Source: Halobacteriovorax sp. DA5 (lineage in GTDB: Bacteria > Bdellovibrionota > Bacteriovoracia > Bacteriovoracales > Bacteriovoracaceae). From it: a DNA stretch of 64,000 nucleotides. Numbering within the stretch: position 1 is the stretch's first letter; each line of letters opens with the position of its first letter. Under the pieces are notes generated by a model that did no database searches, had not been told where the DNA came from, and was given only the letters and a program-made list of their open reading frames with translations. Of the stretch, positions 25,245 through 34,520 are shown in pieces. Location of the stretch: contig NZ_PPDJ01000002.1 of assembly GCF_002903145.1 (NCBI RefSeq), forward strand, positions 62,001 through 126,000, given 5' to 3'. Both the position numbers and the translations under genes were made by a program.

Positions 25245-25949
25245 ATGCAGCAGTATCTTATTAACGACATTTACCGTGCTACAGAAGGAGAGGGAGTCTT
25301 TGTTGGACGCTCTCAGGTCTTTGTGCGCTTTCAAGGTTGTGCCGTTGGTTGTATTAATTGTGATTCAATGGATACTTGGAGTTTTGATATTGGGCCAACT
25401 TCGATTGAGTCGATTTTTGAAAAGATACTAGAAGAATCTTATCAGGGAAAAATAAATTGGATTTCAATTACAGGTGGAGACCCACTTCATCCTAAGCATG
25501 TTCCAAGTGTTGTTGCTCTATCAAAATTTTTAAAAGAAAAAGGCTTTAAGCTTAATCTTGAAGCTGCAGGGACACGAGTTGTTGATGAAGTATTTGAAAA
25601 CCTCGATTACATCTCATTTGATCTAAAAACACCTTCGACAGGTGTACAGACTCGTCTTTCACTTATTGAAAAGCTTGCTCAAAACTATAATGGAAAGTTT
25701 CAGCTAAAGGCCGTTATTGCTGATCGTAAGGACTTTGACTACACTCTAGGAGCTTATCGTAAGCTTGAGGAGAGTTTAGGTTCAATTGATTTTCCTTGGG
25801 TGCTAACACCGTGTTTTGAACCAAGTGAAGAATTTCCAATGCAAAGATTTATCGATATTCAGGATTGGAATCAGTTAGAGGGTGGACCATTTAGAGTCAT
25901 CGGACAGCAGCATAAGTGGATCTACGGTGCTGATAAAAAGAGTGTTTAA
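25245..25949 (+). CDS. queE: 7-carboxy-7-deazaguanine synthase (QueE), radical SAM
   Basis: A protein of 234 residues, start at the ATG following AAGAAGG. The radical SAM cluster motif is C-A-V-G-C-I-N-C (C-x3-C-x2-C) in RFQGCAVGCINCDS, with the preceding TEGEGVFVGRSQVFVRF typical of QueE. GGDPLHPKH binds SAM. The enzyme converts 6-carboxytetrahydropterin to 7-carboxy-7-deazaguanine in preQ0 and queuosine synthesis. QueF and Tgt lie elsewhere in this window, but the GTP cyclohydrolase, QueD and QueC steps do not. It converges on a small unknown gene with no gap between the stops. Confidence 0.93.
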   Translation: MQQYLINDIYRATEGEGVFVGRSQVFVRFQGCAVGCINCDSMDTWSFDIGPTSIESIFEKILEESYQGKINWISITGGDPLHPKHVPSVVALSKFLKEKGFKLNLEAAGTRVVDEVFENLDYISFDLKTPSTGVQTRLSLIEKLAQNYNGKFQLKAVIADRKDFDYTLGAYRKLEESLGSIDFPWVLTPCFEPSEEFPMQRFIDIQDWNQLEGGPFRVIGQQHKWIYGADKKSV

Positions 25950-26339
25950 TTAAGCGGCCCTTCTCGTTCTTGCTAAGGTCTCACGTTGCTTGGCCTCGAG
26001 TAAATCAACTCCATATTTTTTAATCGTTCCTAAATCAGTAATCGTATAGGAATTAGAGTCGGCCTTAGTTCGATCTTCCTGAGAGAAGTTATCACAAATA
26101 ACAACAAGTTTTGTGTCTGTAGGAAGTTTCTTAAGAGCAATTTTGATAATCCCTTGAACCTTATCAAGAGAGTTTGTACAGTAGACTACATATTTCTTGT
26201 CGTCTTTAGAGACGCTAAAGTGCCAAAGATTGGATTTGTTTTTTGATTCAACGACATGATAATCATATGATTTAAAAACCATCGTACATTGAGTAATAAA
26301 CCCCTTAATAATTTTTTTAGAATTTGCTATCTTTGCCAT
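25950..26339 (-). CDS. Small protein of unknown function
   Basis: A protein of 129 residues; the ATG at 26339 has a GGAG Shine-Dalgarno. The middle part has alternating strands and helices (KYVVYCTNSLDKVQGIIKIAL, TKLVVICDNFSQED) reminiscent of a restriction-endonuclease-like or Rossmann-type core, but the catalytic pattern is not clear. It ends in a basic RRAA tail. No family recognised. Confidence 0.5.
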   Translation of the reverse strand: MAKIANSKKIIKGFITQCTMVFKSYDYHVVESKNKSNLWHFSVSKDDKKYVVYCTNSLDKVQGIIKIALKKLPTDTKLVVICDNFSQEDRTKADSNSYTITDLGTIKKYGVDLLEAKQRETLARTRRAA

Positions 26340-26421
26340 TAGATCTCCGCTTAACATCAAGCATATCGGTTAATTGGCCAAAATATTAAGAAATTTTAGA
26401 AAGATTATTCCGTATCAATTT

Positions 26422-27516
26422 TTAGTTAGTTAGAAGTTTTGTGGAGGATTTTTGTCCAATACCTTTACCCATTTTAAATTGTTTACCGGCCTTAGCGCCA
26501 AGATTCCATGCATTTGCATCAAAGCTAGTTGCCTGACTTGTTTGCGATGAGACACGAGGGTAGACTCGGTTTCGATGGGCCTCGGCAAGACCTTTAATAT
26601 GGATTAGTTCACGTGAGCTTATTTGCTTGCTCTGATGACCTTTAAGTTCACTTAGGAATGATTTCGTAAAACTCTTATAATAAGAATTACGAGCACGAAC
26701 ACCTTTTAAATTTGAGTTTTTCTTGGCCTGCTTCCAAAGTCCTTCCATCGCATTTACTGTATAGTCATAGATATAGTGAGCGGCCTCAACATTTTCTTTG
26801 GCGCCAATAATTTCGAGGTAGCCCCCGCCACGTCCAGAGCTGAAGACTGGAGAGACTGCATATTCCTTAAGTATATCATAGAGGCAATCGTGAAGAAGGT
26901 TACGTCTTTTAAAAGAGGCGACTCGTCTGACATAAGTATCTTCAAAGTCTTTCATATCAAAATCATCTCGTGCTAGATGATTAAGTTTGAGTTTGTCTAA
27001 GTTGTGTTTTTGAATGAGATCATTTGCTTTTTTGGCAGCAAGTTTGGCCTCAAATTCATTTTCTGACTTTGCAAGCTCCAGAAGCTTTTGAATCTTTGCC
27101 GTGATATTATCATTGCTTTTTACAAAGGCACTTAAGTTGACTTGCGACTTTGAAAAGTTATCATCCCAGCCAAAGCGTTTAAAAATACCTCTAAATTCAA
27201 TCCCATGGGCCTGCTCGTGTATGCCACATTCAATATGAACTAAGAAGTGGGCAAGCTCATGCTTGAGAACATTTTCTAGAAGCTTGTCATCGTTAATTGT
27301 AAGAAAGCACCTGTTGATTCCAATTTGATAAATAAGGGGATCGTAGAAGCCTAGGATTTTGTCAGAGTCATTTACAACAAATGTAAGCGGGTACATCACT
27401 CCTTTGTAGTGGAGGCGTGAGCGCTTAAAAGAGAGACCTATTCCCGCGAATATATCACAGGCCATAAGACGAATCTTTTTTATAAATAATTGGGTATTTT
27501 CGTTATAAATAAACAT
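26422..27516 (-). CDS. SprT-like zinc protease domain fused to DUF2786
   Basis: A protein of 364 residues. The first part (about 1-115) is SprT-like: LLENVLKHELAHFLVHIECG contains the H-E-L-A-H zinc motif, and a further His follows in EQAHGIEFRGIFKRFGW. The second part has the DUF2786 signature (KIQKLLELAKSENEFEAKLAAKKANDLIQKHNL), and the C-terminal third is basic. SprT-type domains in SPRTN act on DNA-bound or crosslinked proteins; whether that holds here is inference. The start overlaps the stop of the redoxin gene by 1 base (TAATG), so the genes are translationally coupled. Confidence 0.8.
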   Translation of the reverse strand: MFIYNENTQLFIKKIRLMACDIFAGIGLSFKRSRLHYKGVMYPLTFVVNDSDKILGFYDPLIYQIGINRCFLTINDDKLLENVLKHELAHFLVHIECGIHEQAHGIEFRGIFKRFGWDDNFSKSQVNLSAFVKSNDNITAKIQKLLELAKSENEFEAKLAAKKANDLIQKHNLDKLKLNHLARDDFDMKDFEDTYVRRVASFKRRNLLHDCLYDILKEYAVSPVFSSGRGGGYLEIIGAKENVEAAHYIYDYTVNAMEGLWKQAKKNSNLKGVRARNSYYKSFTKSFLSELKGHQSKQISSRELIHIKGLAEAHRNRVYPRVSSQTSQATSFDANAWNLGAKAGKQFKMGKGIGQKSSTKLLTN

Positions 27517-28100
27517 TAATATTTAACACTGCATCCATACGGTTTTGTTCTCGCTGGATTTACTTTCTCATTGTTCTTAAGTTGTTCTAGCGCGTTTTTA
27601 ACATAGTTTCGAGCGTTTTGAATATCACTTTTGTCGGCCGAAGCAATACTGTCGATGGCCCCCATATAGTCAATTACACCACTTTCATTAATGATGAAAA
27701 TCTCTGGCGTTGTCTTTGCATTATAGCGTCTACCAACAGTTCCATCCGTATCAATCAGAAGGTGAGAAGCATTTGATTTTTCGACCTGTAGGCGATTCTT
27801 TGCAGCAGCGGCGTCTCTGATATAACCCTGTTTTCCAATATTAGATGAATTAATTGTAAGCCAGTAATGGCCGCTATCTTTTGCAAGCTTCTGTGTCTGC
27901 TGCATATTTAGTGAATCATAATGTTTTCTAACAAAGGGACAGCCTTCGTTATACCACTCAAGAATAACTTTCTTGCCTTTAAAAGAGGCCAGTGTAATCT
28001 GCTTTCCGTCTTGGTTTACAAGAGTAAAGTTTGGGGCCTTATCTCCTGGAGATAAAGCGAGAGTAAGTGTAGTTATAAAGAGAGAGACGATTAATTTCAT
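27516..28100 (-). CDS. Secreted redoxin/AhpC-TSA-like thioredoxin-fold protein
   Basis: A protein of 194 residues with a signal peptide (MKLIVSLFITTLTLALS); the ATG at 28100 has a GGAGC Shine-Dalgarno. It has the redoxin pattern PGDKAPNFTLVNQDGK, then the single-cysteine site NEGCPFVRKHY, the cis-Pro loop TTPEIFIINESGVIDYMG, and the ending KPYGCSVKY common in this PRX-like group. It probably reduces peroxides or thiols in the periplasm. It is coupled to the SprT-like gene by a TAATG overlap. Confidence 0.85.
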   Translation of the reverse strand: MKLIVSLFITTLTLALSPGDKAPNFTLVNQDGKQITLASFKGKKVILEWYNEGCPFVRKHYDSLNMQQTQKLAKDSGHYWLTINSSNIGKQGYIRDAAAAKNRLQVEKSNASHLLIDTDGTVGRRYNAKTTPEIFIINESGVIDYMGAIDSIASADKSDIQNARNYVKNALEQLKNNEKVNPARTKPYGCSVKY

Positions 28101-28147
28101 AAATGCTCCTTTTGGATATTCTACGCTGTGAAAAAGGAGCATACAAT

Positions 28148-28172
28148 AAATAAAGGCCTACATTTGTAGGCC
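28148..28172 (-). terminator. Intrinsic terminator of sdhCAB
   Basis: GGCCTAC (28155-28161) pairs with GTAGGCC (28166-28172) over a 4-base loop. On the - strand it is followed by TTTATTTATT. It lies 31 bases past sdhB. Confidence 0.8.
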
Positions 28173-28202
28173 CTTATTTTTATTTGAATTTAATTTATTA
28201 AA

Positions 28203-28982
28203 TTAAACAGTTGGTGTCGTCTTAGATGTTACAGCAGCTTTTAGAAGCTCTCTGTTCATACGAGCGATATTTGTGATTTCAATTCCTTTCGGGCATGAAG
28301 CTTCACATTCAGCTTCGTTAGTACAGTTACCAAATCCAAGATCATCCATCTTCTTAACCATGTTTTGAACACGTTGAGAAGCTTCAGCTTGTCCTTGTGG
28401 AAGAAGTGCCATTTGAGAAACTTTGGCCGATACGAAAAGCATCGCAGAAGCGTTCTTACATGAAGCAACACAAGCTCCACAACCAATACAAGCTGCAGCG
28501 TCCATTGCTAGGTCTGCTTGCTCTTTTGGGATTAGGATAGCGTTTGCATCTTGAGCATTTCCTGTGTTTACAGATACGAAACCACCAGCAGCGATGATTT
28601 CATCAAATGCACTACGATCAACCATAAGGTCTTTTTCTACTGGGAAAGCTCTTGCTCTAAATGGTTCGATAACAATCGTATCACCATCAGAGAACTTTCT
28701 CATGTGAAGCTGACAAGTTGTTGTTTCAGCTTCTGGCCCGTGAGCTTGACCATTGATCATTAGAGAACACATACCACAAATACCTTCACGACAGTCGTGG
28801 TCGAAAGCTACTGGCTCAACACCTTGTGGGATAAGTTCTTCGTTTAACTGATCTAGCATTTCAAGAAATGAAGCATCCGGAGAAACGTTTTCTAAAGTAT
28901 AGTCGGCCATTTGACCTTTATCTTCACGATTCTTTTGACGCCAGATTTTTAAATGAAGTGTCATATTATTATTGCTACTCAT
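28203..28982 (-). CDS. sdhB: Succinate dehydrogenase/fumarate reductase iron-sulfur subunit
   Basis: A protein of 259 residues. The N-terminal ferredoxin domain has C-x4-C-x2-C in [15 protein letters not shown] plus a fourth Cys in TTCQLH. The C-terminal domain has [11 protein letters not shown] and further Cys in [17 protein letters not shown], giving the [4Fe-4S] and [3Fe-4S] centres. It carries electrons from SdhA flavin to the cytochrome b subunit at the cytoplasmic membrane. Last gene of sdhC-sdhA-sdhB, 12 bases after sdhA. It resembles the B-type complexes of Bacteroidetes and deltaproteobacteria. Confidence 0.95.
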   Translation of the reverse strand: MSSNNNMTLHLKIWRQKNREDKGQMADYTLENVSPDASFLEMLDQLNEELIPQGVEPVAFDHDCREGICGMCSLMINGQAHGPEAETTTCQLHMRKFSDGDTIVIEPFRARAFPVEKDLMVDRSAFDEIIAAGGFVSVNTGNAQDANAILIPKEQADLAMDAAACIGCGACVASCKNASAMLFVSAKVSQMALLPQGQAEASQRVQNMVKKMDDLGFGNCTNEAECEASCPKGIEITNIARMNRELLKAAVTSKTTPTV

Positions 28983-28994
28983 ATCATATACCTC

Positions 28995-30935
28995 TTATTT
29001 GTAACTTCTTTGTGTTAGTGGAACGTTAGGGAAGTCTAGTTCTTCCACGTTTCTAATTGGCTCACTAGCTTCACCAGTGTATTCCCATACAGCTGCGTGA
29101 CAGAAGTCATTGTCATTTCTTAGGGCCTCGTTCTCATCTGTTTGAGACTCTTCTCTGAAGTGACCACCACATGATTCTGGTCTTTCAAGAGCGTCGCGTG
29201 CCATTAGCTCACCAAGCTCTAGGAAGTCTGCAAGACGGTTAGCTTTTTCAAGCTCGATATTAATTCCATCTGCTGTTCCTGTAACCTTAACGTCTTTCCA
29301 GAACACTTCACGAAGTTTTTTAATTTTATCAATCCCTTCTTGAAGACCTTTTGCATCTCTTGCCATACCAACATGGTTCCACATGATTTGCCCAAGTTCC
29401 TTGTGAATTGACTCAACTGATCTTGTTCCATTGATTGAAAGTAACTTAGAGAATCTTTCTTTTGAATCAGTAAGTGCCTTGTCAAATTCTGGGTGATCAG
29501 TTCCAACTTTATTACCCATAAGTTTTTCACTTGCTAGGTAGTTAGGAACTGTAAATGGAGCAACAAAGTATCCATCTGCTAGACCTTGCATTAGTGCAGA
29601 TGCACCTAGACGGTTTGCACCGTGGTCTGAGAAGTTTGCTTCACCAAGAGCAAATAGCCCTGGAACTGTTGTTTGTAGGTTATAATCAACCCATAAACCA
29701 CCCATTGTATAGTGAACCGCTGGGTAAATTCTCATTGGAACTTTATATGGGTTTTCATCAGTAATTCTTTCGTACATATCAAATAGGTTACCGTAGCGCT
29801 CTCTAATTGCGTCTTCACCATCGCGCTCAATCGCCGCTTGGAAGTCTAGGTAAACTGCTTCTTCACCGGCGCGAACTGATTTACCTTGGTCAATTTGTTC
29901 TTTTGCATTTCTTGAAGCAACGTCACGAGGAACAAGGTTACCGAATGAAGGATATTTTCTCTCTAGGTAGTAATCTCTTTCTTCTTCTGGGATCTCAGCT
30001 GCTTTTCTGTGATCACCTGGAGTCTTTGGAACCCAAACACGTCCATCGTTTCTTAGAGACTCTGACATAAGAGTAAGTTTCGACTGGTTTTCACCATGTC
30101 TTGGAATACAAGTTGGGTGAATTTGAGTGAAACATGGGTTAGCAAACATTGCACCTTTTTTATAAGCTTTCCAAGCTGCTGAACCATTTGAAGTCATTGC
30201 GTTTGTTGATAGGTAGTAAACGTTTCCGTATCCACCTGTACACATTAGAACGGCATCAGCTGCGTGCTTTTCGAATTCACCAGTGATTACGTTTCTTGTG
30301 ATAATACCACGAGCGCGACCGTCAACCATAACTAGGTCAACCATCTCACGACGAGTTAGCATTTGAACCTTTCCACGTCCTACTTCTTTCATTAGAGAAG
30401 AGTAAGCACCAAGAAGTAGCTGTTGACCAGTTTGTCCACGAGCATAGAATGTACGTGATACTTGAGCACCACCAAATGAACGGTTGGAAAGAGTCCCACC
30501 GTATTCACGAGCAAAAGGAACACCTTGGGCCGCACATTGGTCGATAATATTATTTGCAACTTCAGCTAGGCGATAGACGTTAGCTTCACGTGCACGGTAA
30601 TCTCCACCTTTTACAGTGTCATAAAATAGACGCCAGATTGAGTCACCATCATTTGGGTAGTTCTTAGCAGCGTTAACACCACCTTGAGCTGCAATCGAGT
30701 GTGCACGACGTGCAGAGTCTTGAAGGCAGAAACACTTAACATTGTAACCTTGCTCTCCAAGAGTTGCAGCAGCAGATGCACCAGCAAGTCCAGAACCAAC
30801 AACGATAATTTCAAACTTACGTCTGTTGGCAGGGTTAACAAGCTTCATGTTAAATTTATGTTGAGTCCATACTTTAGTGATATCGTCACCAGCTGGAACT
30901 TTTCCATCCATTTTTTTGATATTCATATTAGTCAT
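28995..30935 (-). CDS. sdhA: Succinate dehydrogenase/fumarate reductase flavoprotein subunit
   Basis: A protein of 646 residues. It has the FAD-binding motif [17 protein letters not shown], the covalent-flavin His region [15 protein letters not shown], the substrate-site segment [15 protein letters not shown], the active-site Arg region and [12 protein letters not shown], and the late [13 protein letters not shown] flavin loop. It oxidises succinate to fumarate in the TCA cycle and respiration (or the reverse). Its start overlaps the stop of sdhC by 1 base. Confidence 0.96.
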   Translation of the reverse strand: MTNMNIKKMDGKVPAGDDITKVWTQHKFNMKLVNPANRRKFEIIVVGSGLAGASAAATLGEQGYNVKCFCLQDSARRAHSIAAQGGVNAAKNYPNDGDSIWRLFYDTVKGGDYRAREANVYRLAEVANNIIDQCAAQGVPFAREYGGTLSNRSFGGAQVSRTFYARGQTGQQLLLGAYSSLMKEVGRGKVQMLTRREMVDLVMVDGRARGIITRNVITGEFEKHAADAVLMCTGGYGNVYYLSTNAMTSNGSAAWKAYKKGAMFANPCFTQIHPTCIPRHGENQSKLTLMSESLRNDGRVWVPKTPGDHRKAAEIPEEERDYYLERKYPSFGNLVPRDVASRNAKEQIDQGKSVRAGEEAVYLDFQAAIERDGEDAIRERYGNLFDMYERITDENPYKVPMRIYPAVHYTMGGLWVDYNLQTTVPGLFALGEANFSDHGANRLGASALMQGLADGYFVAPFTVPNYLASEKLMGNKVGTDHPEFDKALTDSKERFSKLLSINGTRSVESIHKELGQIMWNHVGMARDAKGLQEGIDKIKKLREVFWKDVKVTGTADGINIELEKANRLADFLELGELMARDALERPESCGGHFREESQTDENEALRNDNDFCHAAVWEYTGEASEPIRNVEELDFPNVPLTQRSYK

Positions 30936-31606
30936 TACATTCCTCCCTTAACGTGACACCAAATTGCAATTGTAGAGTATCCAACAGTTAAGACAACAGC
31001 ATATAGTTTCGATAGAAACTTGATTGCTGGCATATACTTAGGGTGGTTAAATCCAATTGATTGAAAGGCCGACCAGAATCCGTGAGATACGTGGATTCCA
31101 AGTACAATCATGAAAACTACATACATTCCCACATTAAGAGGAGAAGCAAAGTATACGATTACTGTTTTGTAAAGGTCACGAACTTCCATTCCGTTTAATG
31201 TCGTCATATATACAGCACCATACTTAAAGTTAATTAAGTGCATGATGATGAAGAAAAGAATTAGCATACCTGTGTAAGGCATAGTTGATGATGCGAAAGT
31301 TGCTCCGCGTCCTGTTGGTTGCTTCATGTAGTACTTAACTGGACGAGCTGCTTTATTTTCCATCGTAAGTTTCAGGGCCATAAAGAGGTGAGTTAAGAAG
31401 ATTACTAGAAGACCTGCTTCAGCAACATAGATTAGCGGGTTTGAAGTAAGCGTGTAAGCGTACTTGTTAAAAGCGTCTGCTCCAACCATTAGTAAAAAGT
31501 TACCAAGCATGTGTGATAATAGGAAACCACATAGAAGAAGTCCCGTAACTCCCATTACTTGCTTTTTAGCAACGGAGTTAGTCAAATAAAAGCGTAATGC
31601 TGACAT
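30935..31606 (-). CDS. sdhC: Succinate dehydrogenase cytochrome b subunit, B-type (five helices)
   Basis: A protein of 223 residues with five hydrophobic helices, the single-subunit membrane anchor of B-type (b558) complexes. Histidines that may bind two haems are in [28 protein letters not shown] and GIHVSHGFW. It passes electrons between SdhB and the quinone. There is no separate SdhD, as expected for this type. First gene of the operon. The divergent region (31607-31748) towards the MBL hydrolase holds two inverted repeats. Confidence 0.92.
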   Translation of the reverse strand: MSALRFYLTNSVAKKQVMGVTGLLLCGFLLSHMLGNFLLMVGADAFNKYAYTLTSNPLIYVAEAGLLVIFLTHLFMALKLTMENKAARPVKYYMKQPTGRGATFASSTMPYTGMLILFFIIMHLINFKYGAVYMTTLNGMEVRDLYKTVIVYFASPLNVGMYVVFMIVLGIHVSHGFWSAFQSIGFNHPKYMPAIKFLSKLYAVVLTVGYSTIAIWCHVKGGM

Positions 31607-31658
31607 TGATACATTTCCTTTGTCTAATTTAATAAAAATTTTAAAATGTTATTTGAAT

Positions 31659-31696
31659 GGATTATAATCCTTAAATCACCAAAACTTAAGTGATTT
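31659..31696. promoter_or_regulatory. Candidate operators in the sdhC / MBL divergent region
   Basis: A 12-base palindrome GGATTATAATCC (31659-31670, containing a TATAAT) is followed closely by an inverted repeat AAATCAC (31673-31679) and GTGATTT (31690-31696). They lie midway between the two divergent starts. No regulator is assigned. Confidence 0.35.
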
Positions 31697-31748
31697 TCAT
31701 TTTGTGATGCACAGTGTAAATATGCCTCAAGGATTAGGAGAATTTTAA

Positions 31749-32603
31749 ATGTTGATCCACTCTTTTTTTGATAAAGACACTAATACTCTGACTTATATCA
31801 TTTACTCTTTGGCAACAAAGAAGGCAGTGGTTGTTGATCCCGTTTTAAATTTTGACTACGCTAGTGGATCTGTGTCAACAAAAGAAGTCGAACTCATCGA
31901 CGAGTTTTTAAAAGCAAATAGTTTAGAGCTAACTTATATCTTTGAGACTCATGTTCATGCTGATCATTTATCTGGTGCATCGAGCCTAAAGAAATTTTAT
32001 CCAAATGCAAAAATTGTCATTCATGAAAATATAAAGCAGGTACAAGTTGTCTTTAATCAAGCTTACCGTTCACAAGTTAAAGAGGATGGTTCTCAATTCG
32101 ATTTATTAACACGAGAAGGAGAAACATTTAAAGTTGCAGATGATCTTGAAGTTGAAATTATTGAAACACCTGGTCACACGCCTGCTTGTATGAGCTTATA
32201 TGTAAATAAAGAAGCGTTATTTGTAGGAGATGCGATCTTCATGCCTGATATGGGAACAGGGCGATGTGATTTTCCTAAAGGCAGTGCGGATGACCTTTAT
32301 GAATCCATACAAAAAATCTATGCCTTAGATGATAATTGTACCATCTACGTCGGTCATGATTATGGGCCTGGTGGACGTGAGATTATGTTTATGACTACTG
32401 TAGGAAAACAAAAGCGTAATAATATACAATGCAAGGCAAGTACTTCTAAAGATGAGTTCTTAAGCTTTCGAACAACTAGGGATGCACACTTAAGCGCTCC
32501 AAGGCTACTGATTCCTAGTATTCAGTATAATATGAATGGGGGAGAGTTTATCTTTAATGAAGAGGATGGGGCACCATTTTTGAAAGTTCCAGTTAAATTA
32601 TAA
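31749..32603 (+). CDS. MBL-fold hydrolase, persulfide dioxygenase (ETHE1)-like
   Basis: A protein of 284 residues with the metallo-beta-lactamase metal motif THVHADH (H-x-H-x-D-H), ETPGHTPACMSLY, the FVGDAIFMPDMGTGRCDF block and VGHDYGPGG. The MGTGRCDF segment is characteristic of the ETHE1/Blh group, mononuclear-iron persulfide dioxygenases that oxidise glutathione persulfide to sulfite. It is longer than ETHE1 (about 250), with extra residues at the C-terminus. A role in sulfide detoxification is inferred from family. Strong Shine-Dalgarno (TTAGGAG). It stands next to mgtE but 70 bases apart. Confidence 0.87.
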   Translation: MLIHSFFDKDTNTLTYIIYSLATKKAVVVDPVLNFDYASGSVSTKEVELIDEFLKANSLELTYIFETHVHADHLSGASSLKKFYPNAKIVIHENIKQVQVVFNQAYRSQVKEDGSQFDLLTREGETFKVADDLEVEIIETPGHTPACMSLYVNKEALFVGDAIFMPDMGTGRCDFPKGSADDLYESIQKIYALDDNCTIYVGHDYGPGGREIMFMTTVGKQKRNNIQCKASTSKDEFLSFRTTRDAHLSAPRLLIPSIQYNMNGGEFIFNEEDGAPFLKVPVKL

Positions 32604-32673
32604 AATCTAACTAGCTAATTTTATTTAAGTTTATACTTAGAATGTCGATTAGTACTTTGTGGGAGCAAACTAA

Positions 32674-34008
32674 ATGACAAACGAAACTCATCCAGAAATT
32701 GAGAACACGATGCAATTTACTAAAATTGGTATCGCCCTTAAAGATTGGCCTTCTCTTTCTGAGTCTGAGCGTCTCTCAACTTTTAATAGTATGTCTGAAG
32801 AAGAGGCATTGGACTTCTTTGACTCTCTTGATTCAAACTACCAAGCTGATTTATTTGAACAATTTGACCGCGATCTTAAAAGACGTTGGGCAAATGACTT
32901 GGCCTATGATGACTTGGCCGATATTCTTCAACTTCTCGATCGAGACCAAGTAGAAGAAACTCTGTCTCTTTTAGCAAAGCATGCGCGTGTTGAGGTAATG
33001 GCCCTAATGGCCTATGCCGAAGACGTTGCCGGTGGTCTAATGAACTCCAATTATATTCGCCTGCGTGCAAATATGATGGTGGAAGAGGCCATTCGCTATA
33101 TTCGTACTCAAACGCTGAGTAATGTTGAAACGATCTATTATACTTATGTTATCGATGCTTCTCAAAAGCTTTTAGGGGTGGTTTCTTTGCGAGAGCTCTT
33201 TGGAGCTCGTGATGGTCAAAAAGTATCAGAGCTTATGAGTAGTGGACAGGATCTAATTGCGATCCCCGATAATATGGACCAGGAAGAGATTGGGCGTGTG
33301 TTTGCCCGTCACGACCAGGTTGTTCTTCCTGTTGTTGATGAAGAATTTCGTATGAAAGGTATCATTACAGTTGATGATATCATTAAGGCGGTAGAAGAAG
33401 AGACGACAGAAGATATGCAAAAGATCGGTGCCGTTGAGTCTCTTGATGCTCCTTATCTTGAAGTTGGTTTTTTTGAAATGGCAAGAAAGCGTCTAGGCTG
33501 GCTTATCATTCTCTTTATTGGCCAGATGTTAACGGCAACTGCCATGACTCACTTTGAAAATGCCATTGCTCAAACCGTTGCTCTTGTAACGTTTATTCCT
33601 TTAATTATTTCATCAGGTGGAAACTCGGGCTCGCAAGCTTCTACACTTGTTATTCGCGCCCTTGCTCTTGGTGAAGTTAAAAATTCTGATACTGTCAGAG
33701 TCTTTTTCCGTGAAATCGGCTCAGGACTTTTCATGGGGCTTATTCTAGGGGTTTTTGGTTTTTTAAGAATTTATTTTTGGCCTCATGCAAATGAAATTTA
33801 CGGCCTAAACTTTGCTCGAATTTCCATGATCGTTGGCTTCAGTATTGTTTGTATTGTGACGTGGGGAACTCTTGTGGGTTCAATGCTGCCATTCATTCTT
33901 AAGAAGCTTCGCTTTGACCCGGCCACGGCCTCGACTCCCTTTGTTGCAACAATTTGCGATGTTACGGGAATCATTATCTATTTCTCAATTGCTCACGCGC
34001 TCCTTTAG
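32674..34008 (+). CDS. mgtE: Magnesium transporter MgtE
   Basis: A protein of 444 residues, the usual MgtE length. The N-domain of helical repeats (1-130) and tandem CBS domains (about 135-255; VVSLRELFGARD and VLPVVDEEFRMKGIITVDDII) act as the Mg sensor. Five membrane helices follow, with the pore signature FIPLIISSGGNSGSQASTLVIRAL. Mg2+ import, gated by intracellular Mg2+. A short downstream gene follows 80 bases later. Confidence 0.95.
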   Translation: MTNETHPEIENTMQFTKIGIALKDWPSLSESERLSTFNSMSEEEALDFFDSLDSNYQADLFEQFDRDLKRRWANDLAYDDLADILQLLDRDQVEETLSLLAKHARVEVMALMAYAEDVAGGLMNSNYIRLRANMMVEEAIRYIRTQTLSNVETIYYTYVIDASQKLLGVVSLRELFGARDGQKVSELMSSGQDLIAIPDNMDQEEIGRVFARHDQVVLPVVDEEFRMKGIITVDDIIKAVEEETTEDMQKIGAVESLDAPYLEVGFFEMARKRLGWLIILFIGQMLTATAMTHFENAIAQTVALVTFIPLIISSGGNSGSQASTLVIRALALGEVKNSDTVRVFFREIGSGLFMGLILGVFGFLRIYFWPHANEIYGLNFARISMIVGFSIVCIVTWGTLVGSMLPFILKKLRFDPATASTPFVATICDVTGIIIYFSIAHALL

Positions 34009-34088
34009 CTTATGGTAAATACTTCAGGGGGGAGTGTTTATGTCTCATCGACCATGCTAAATATCAGAAAAAATATTTAGGAGAGTTT

Positions 34089-34478
34089 ATGAAATTAGCT
34101 TTGGTAATTTTAGTAAGTGCATTTAATTTTTATGCAGTAGCTGGTCTACAAACTTTAAGAATTGTTGATTTAGCAACAGTATCTTCAACGAGTTGTTATA
34201 CGGCCGAACAAGAAGAGTCAGGAAGTATTTCTTCAGCTAGCTTTTATCTTGGTAACTATAGCGGTGAAGGTGAGGATAGAACATTTAATTATTATGAAAC
34301 TTCAGAGACTTATTATGCATCATCTGTAGTTTGTAAGAATATCAAGTTATTTAATAAAGCATTTGATAGCTCTCTTCCTCAGGAAGAGAAGGTATTTAAG
34401 TTATTTGTTGATATGAATGATCACATAAAGGGATTTATGTTGCGAAATAGTGATAAAGTTTTATTTTTTGAAGAGTAG
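34089..34478 (+). CDS. Small secreted protein of unknown function
   Basis: A protein of 129 residues from the ATG at 34089, with an AGGAG Shine-Dalgarno; the upstream in-frame codons overlap mgtE and are not credible. A signal peptide (MKLALVILVSAFNFYAVAG) is followed by a Ser/Tyr-rich domain with a Cys pair (SSTSCYTAEQ, SSVVCKNIK). No family recognised. It ends at a terminator shared with the H1-like gene. Confidence 0.65.
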   Translation: MKLALVILVSAFNFYAVAGLQTLRIVDLATVSSTSCYTAEQEESGSISSASFYLGNYSGEGEDRTFNYYETSETYYASSVVCKNIKLFNKAFDSSLPQEEKVFKLFVDMNDHIKGFMLRNSDKVLFFEE

Positions 34479-34491
34479 AGTTTTATAAGAA

Positions 34492-34520
34492 AAGGCCCTC
34501 AAGTGAGGGCCTTGTTTTTA
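34492..34520. terminator. Bidirectional intrinsic terminator
   Basis: AAGGCCCTC (34492-34500) pairs with GAGGGCCTT (34505-34513) over AAGT. A GTTTTTATTTT run follows on the + strand and TTTTCTT on the - strand. Confidence 0.9.
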
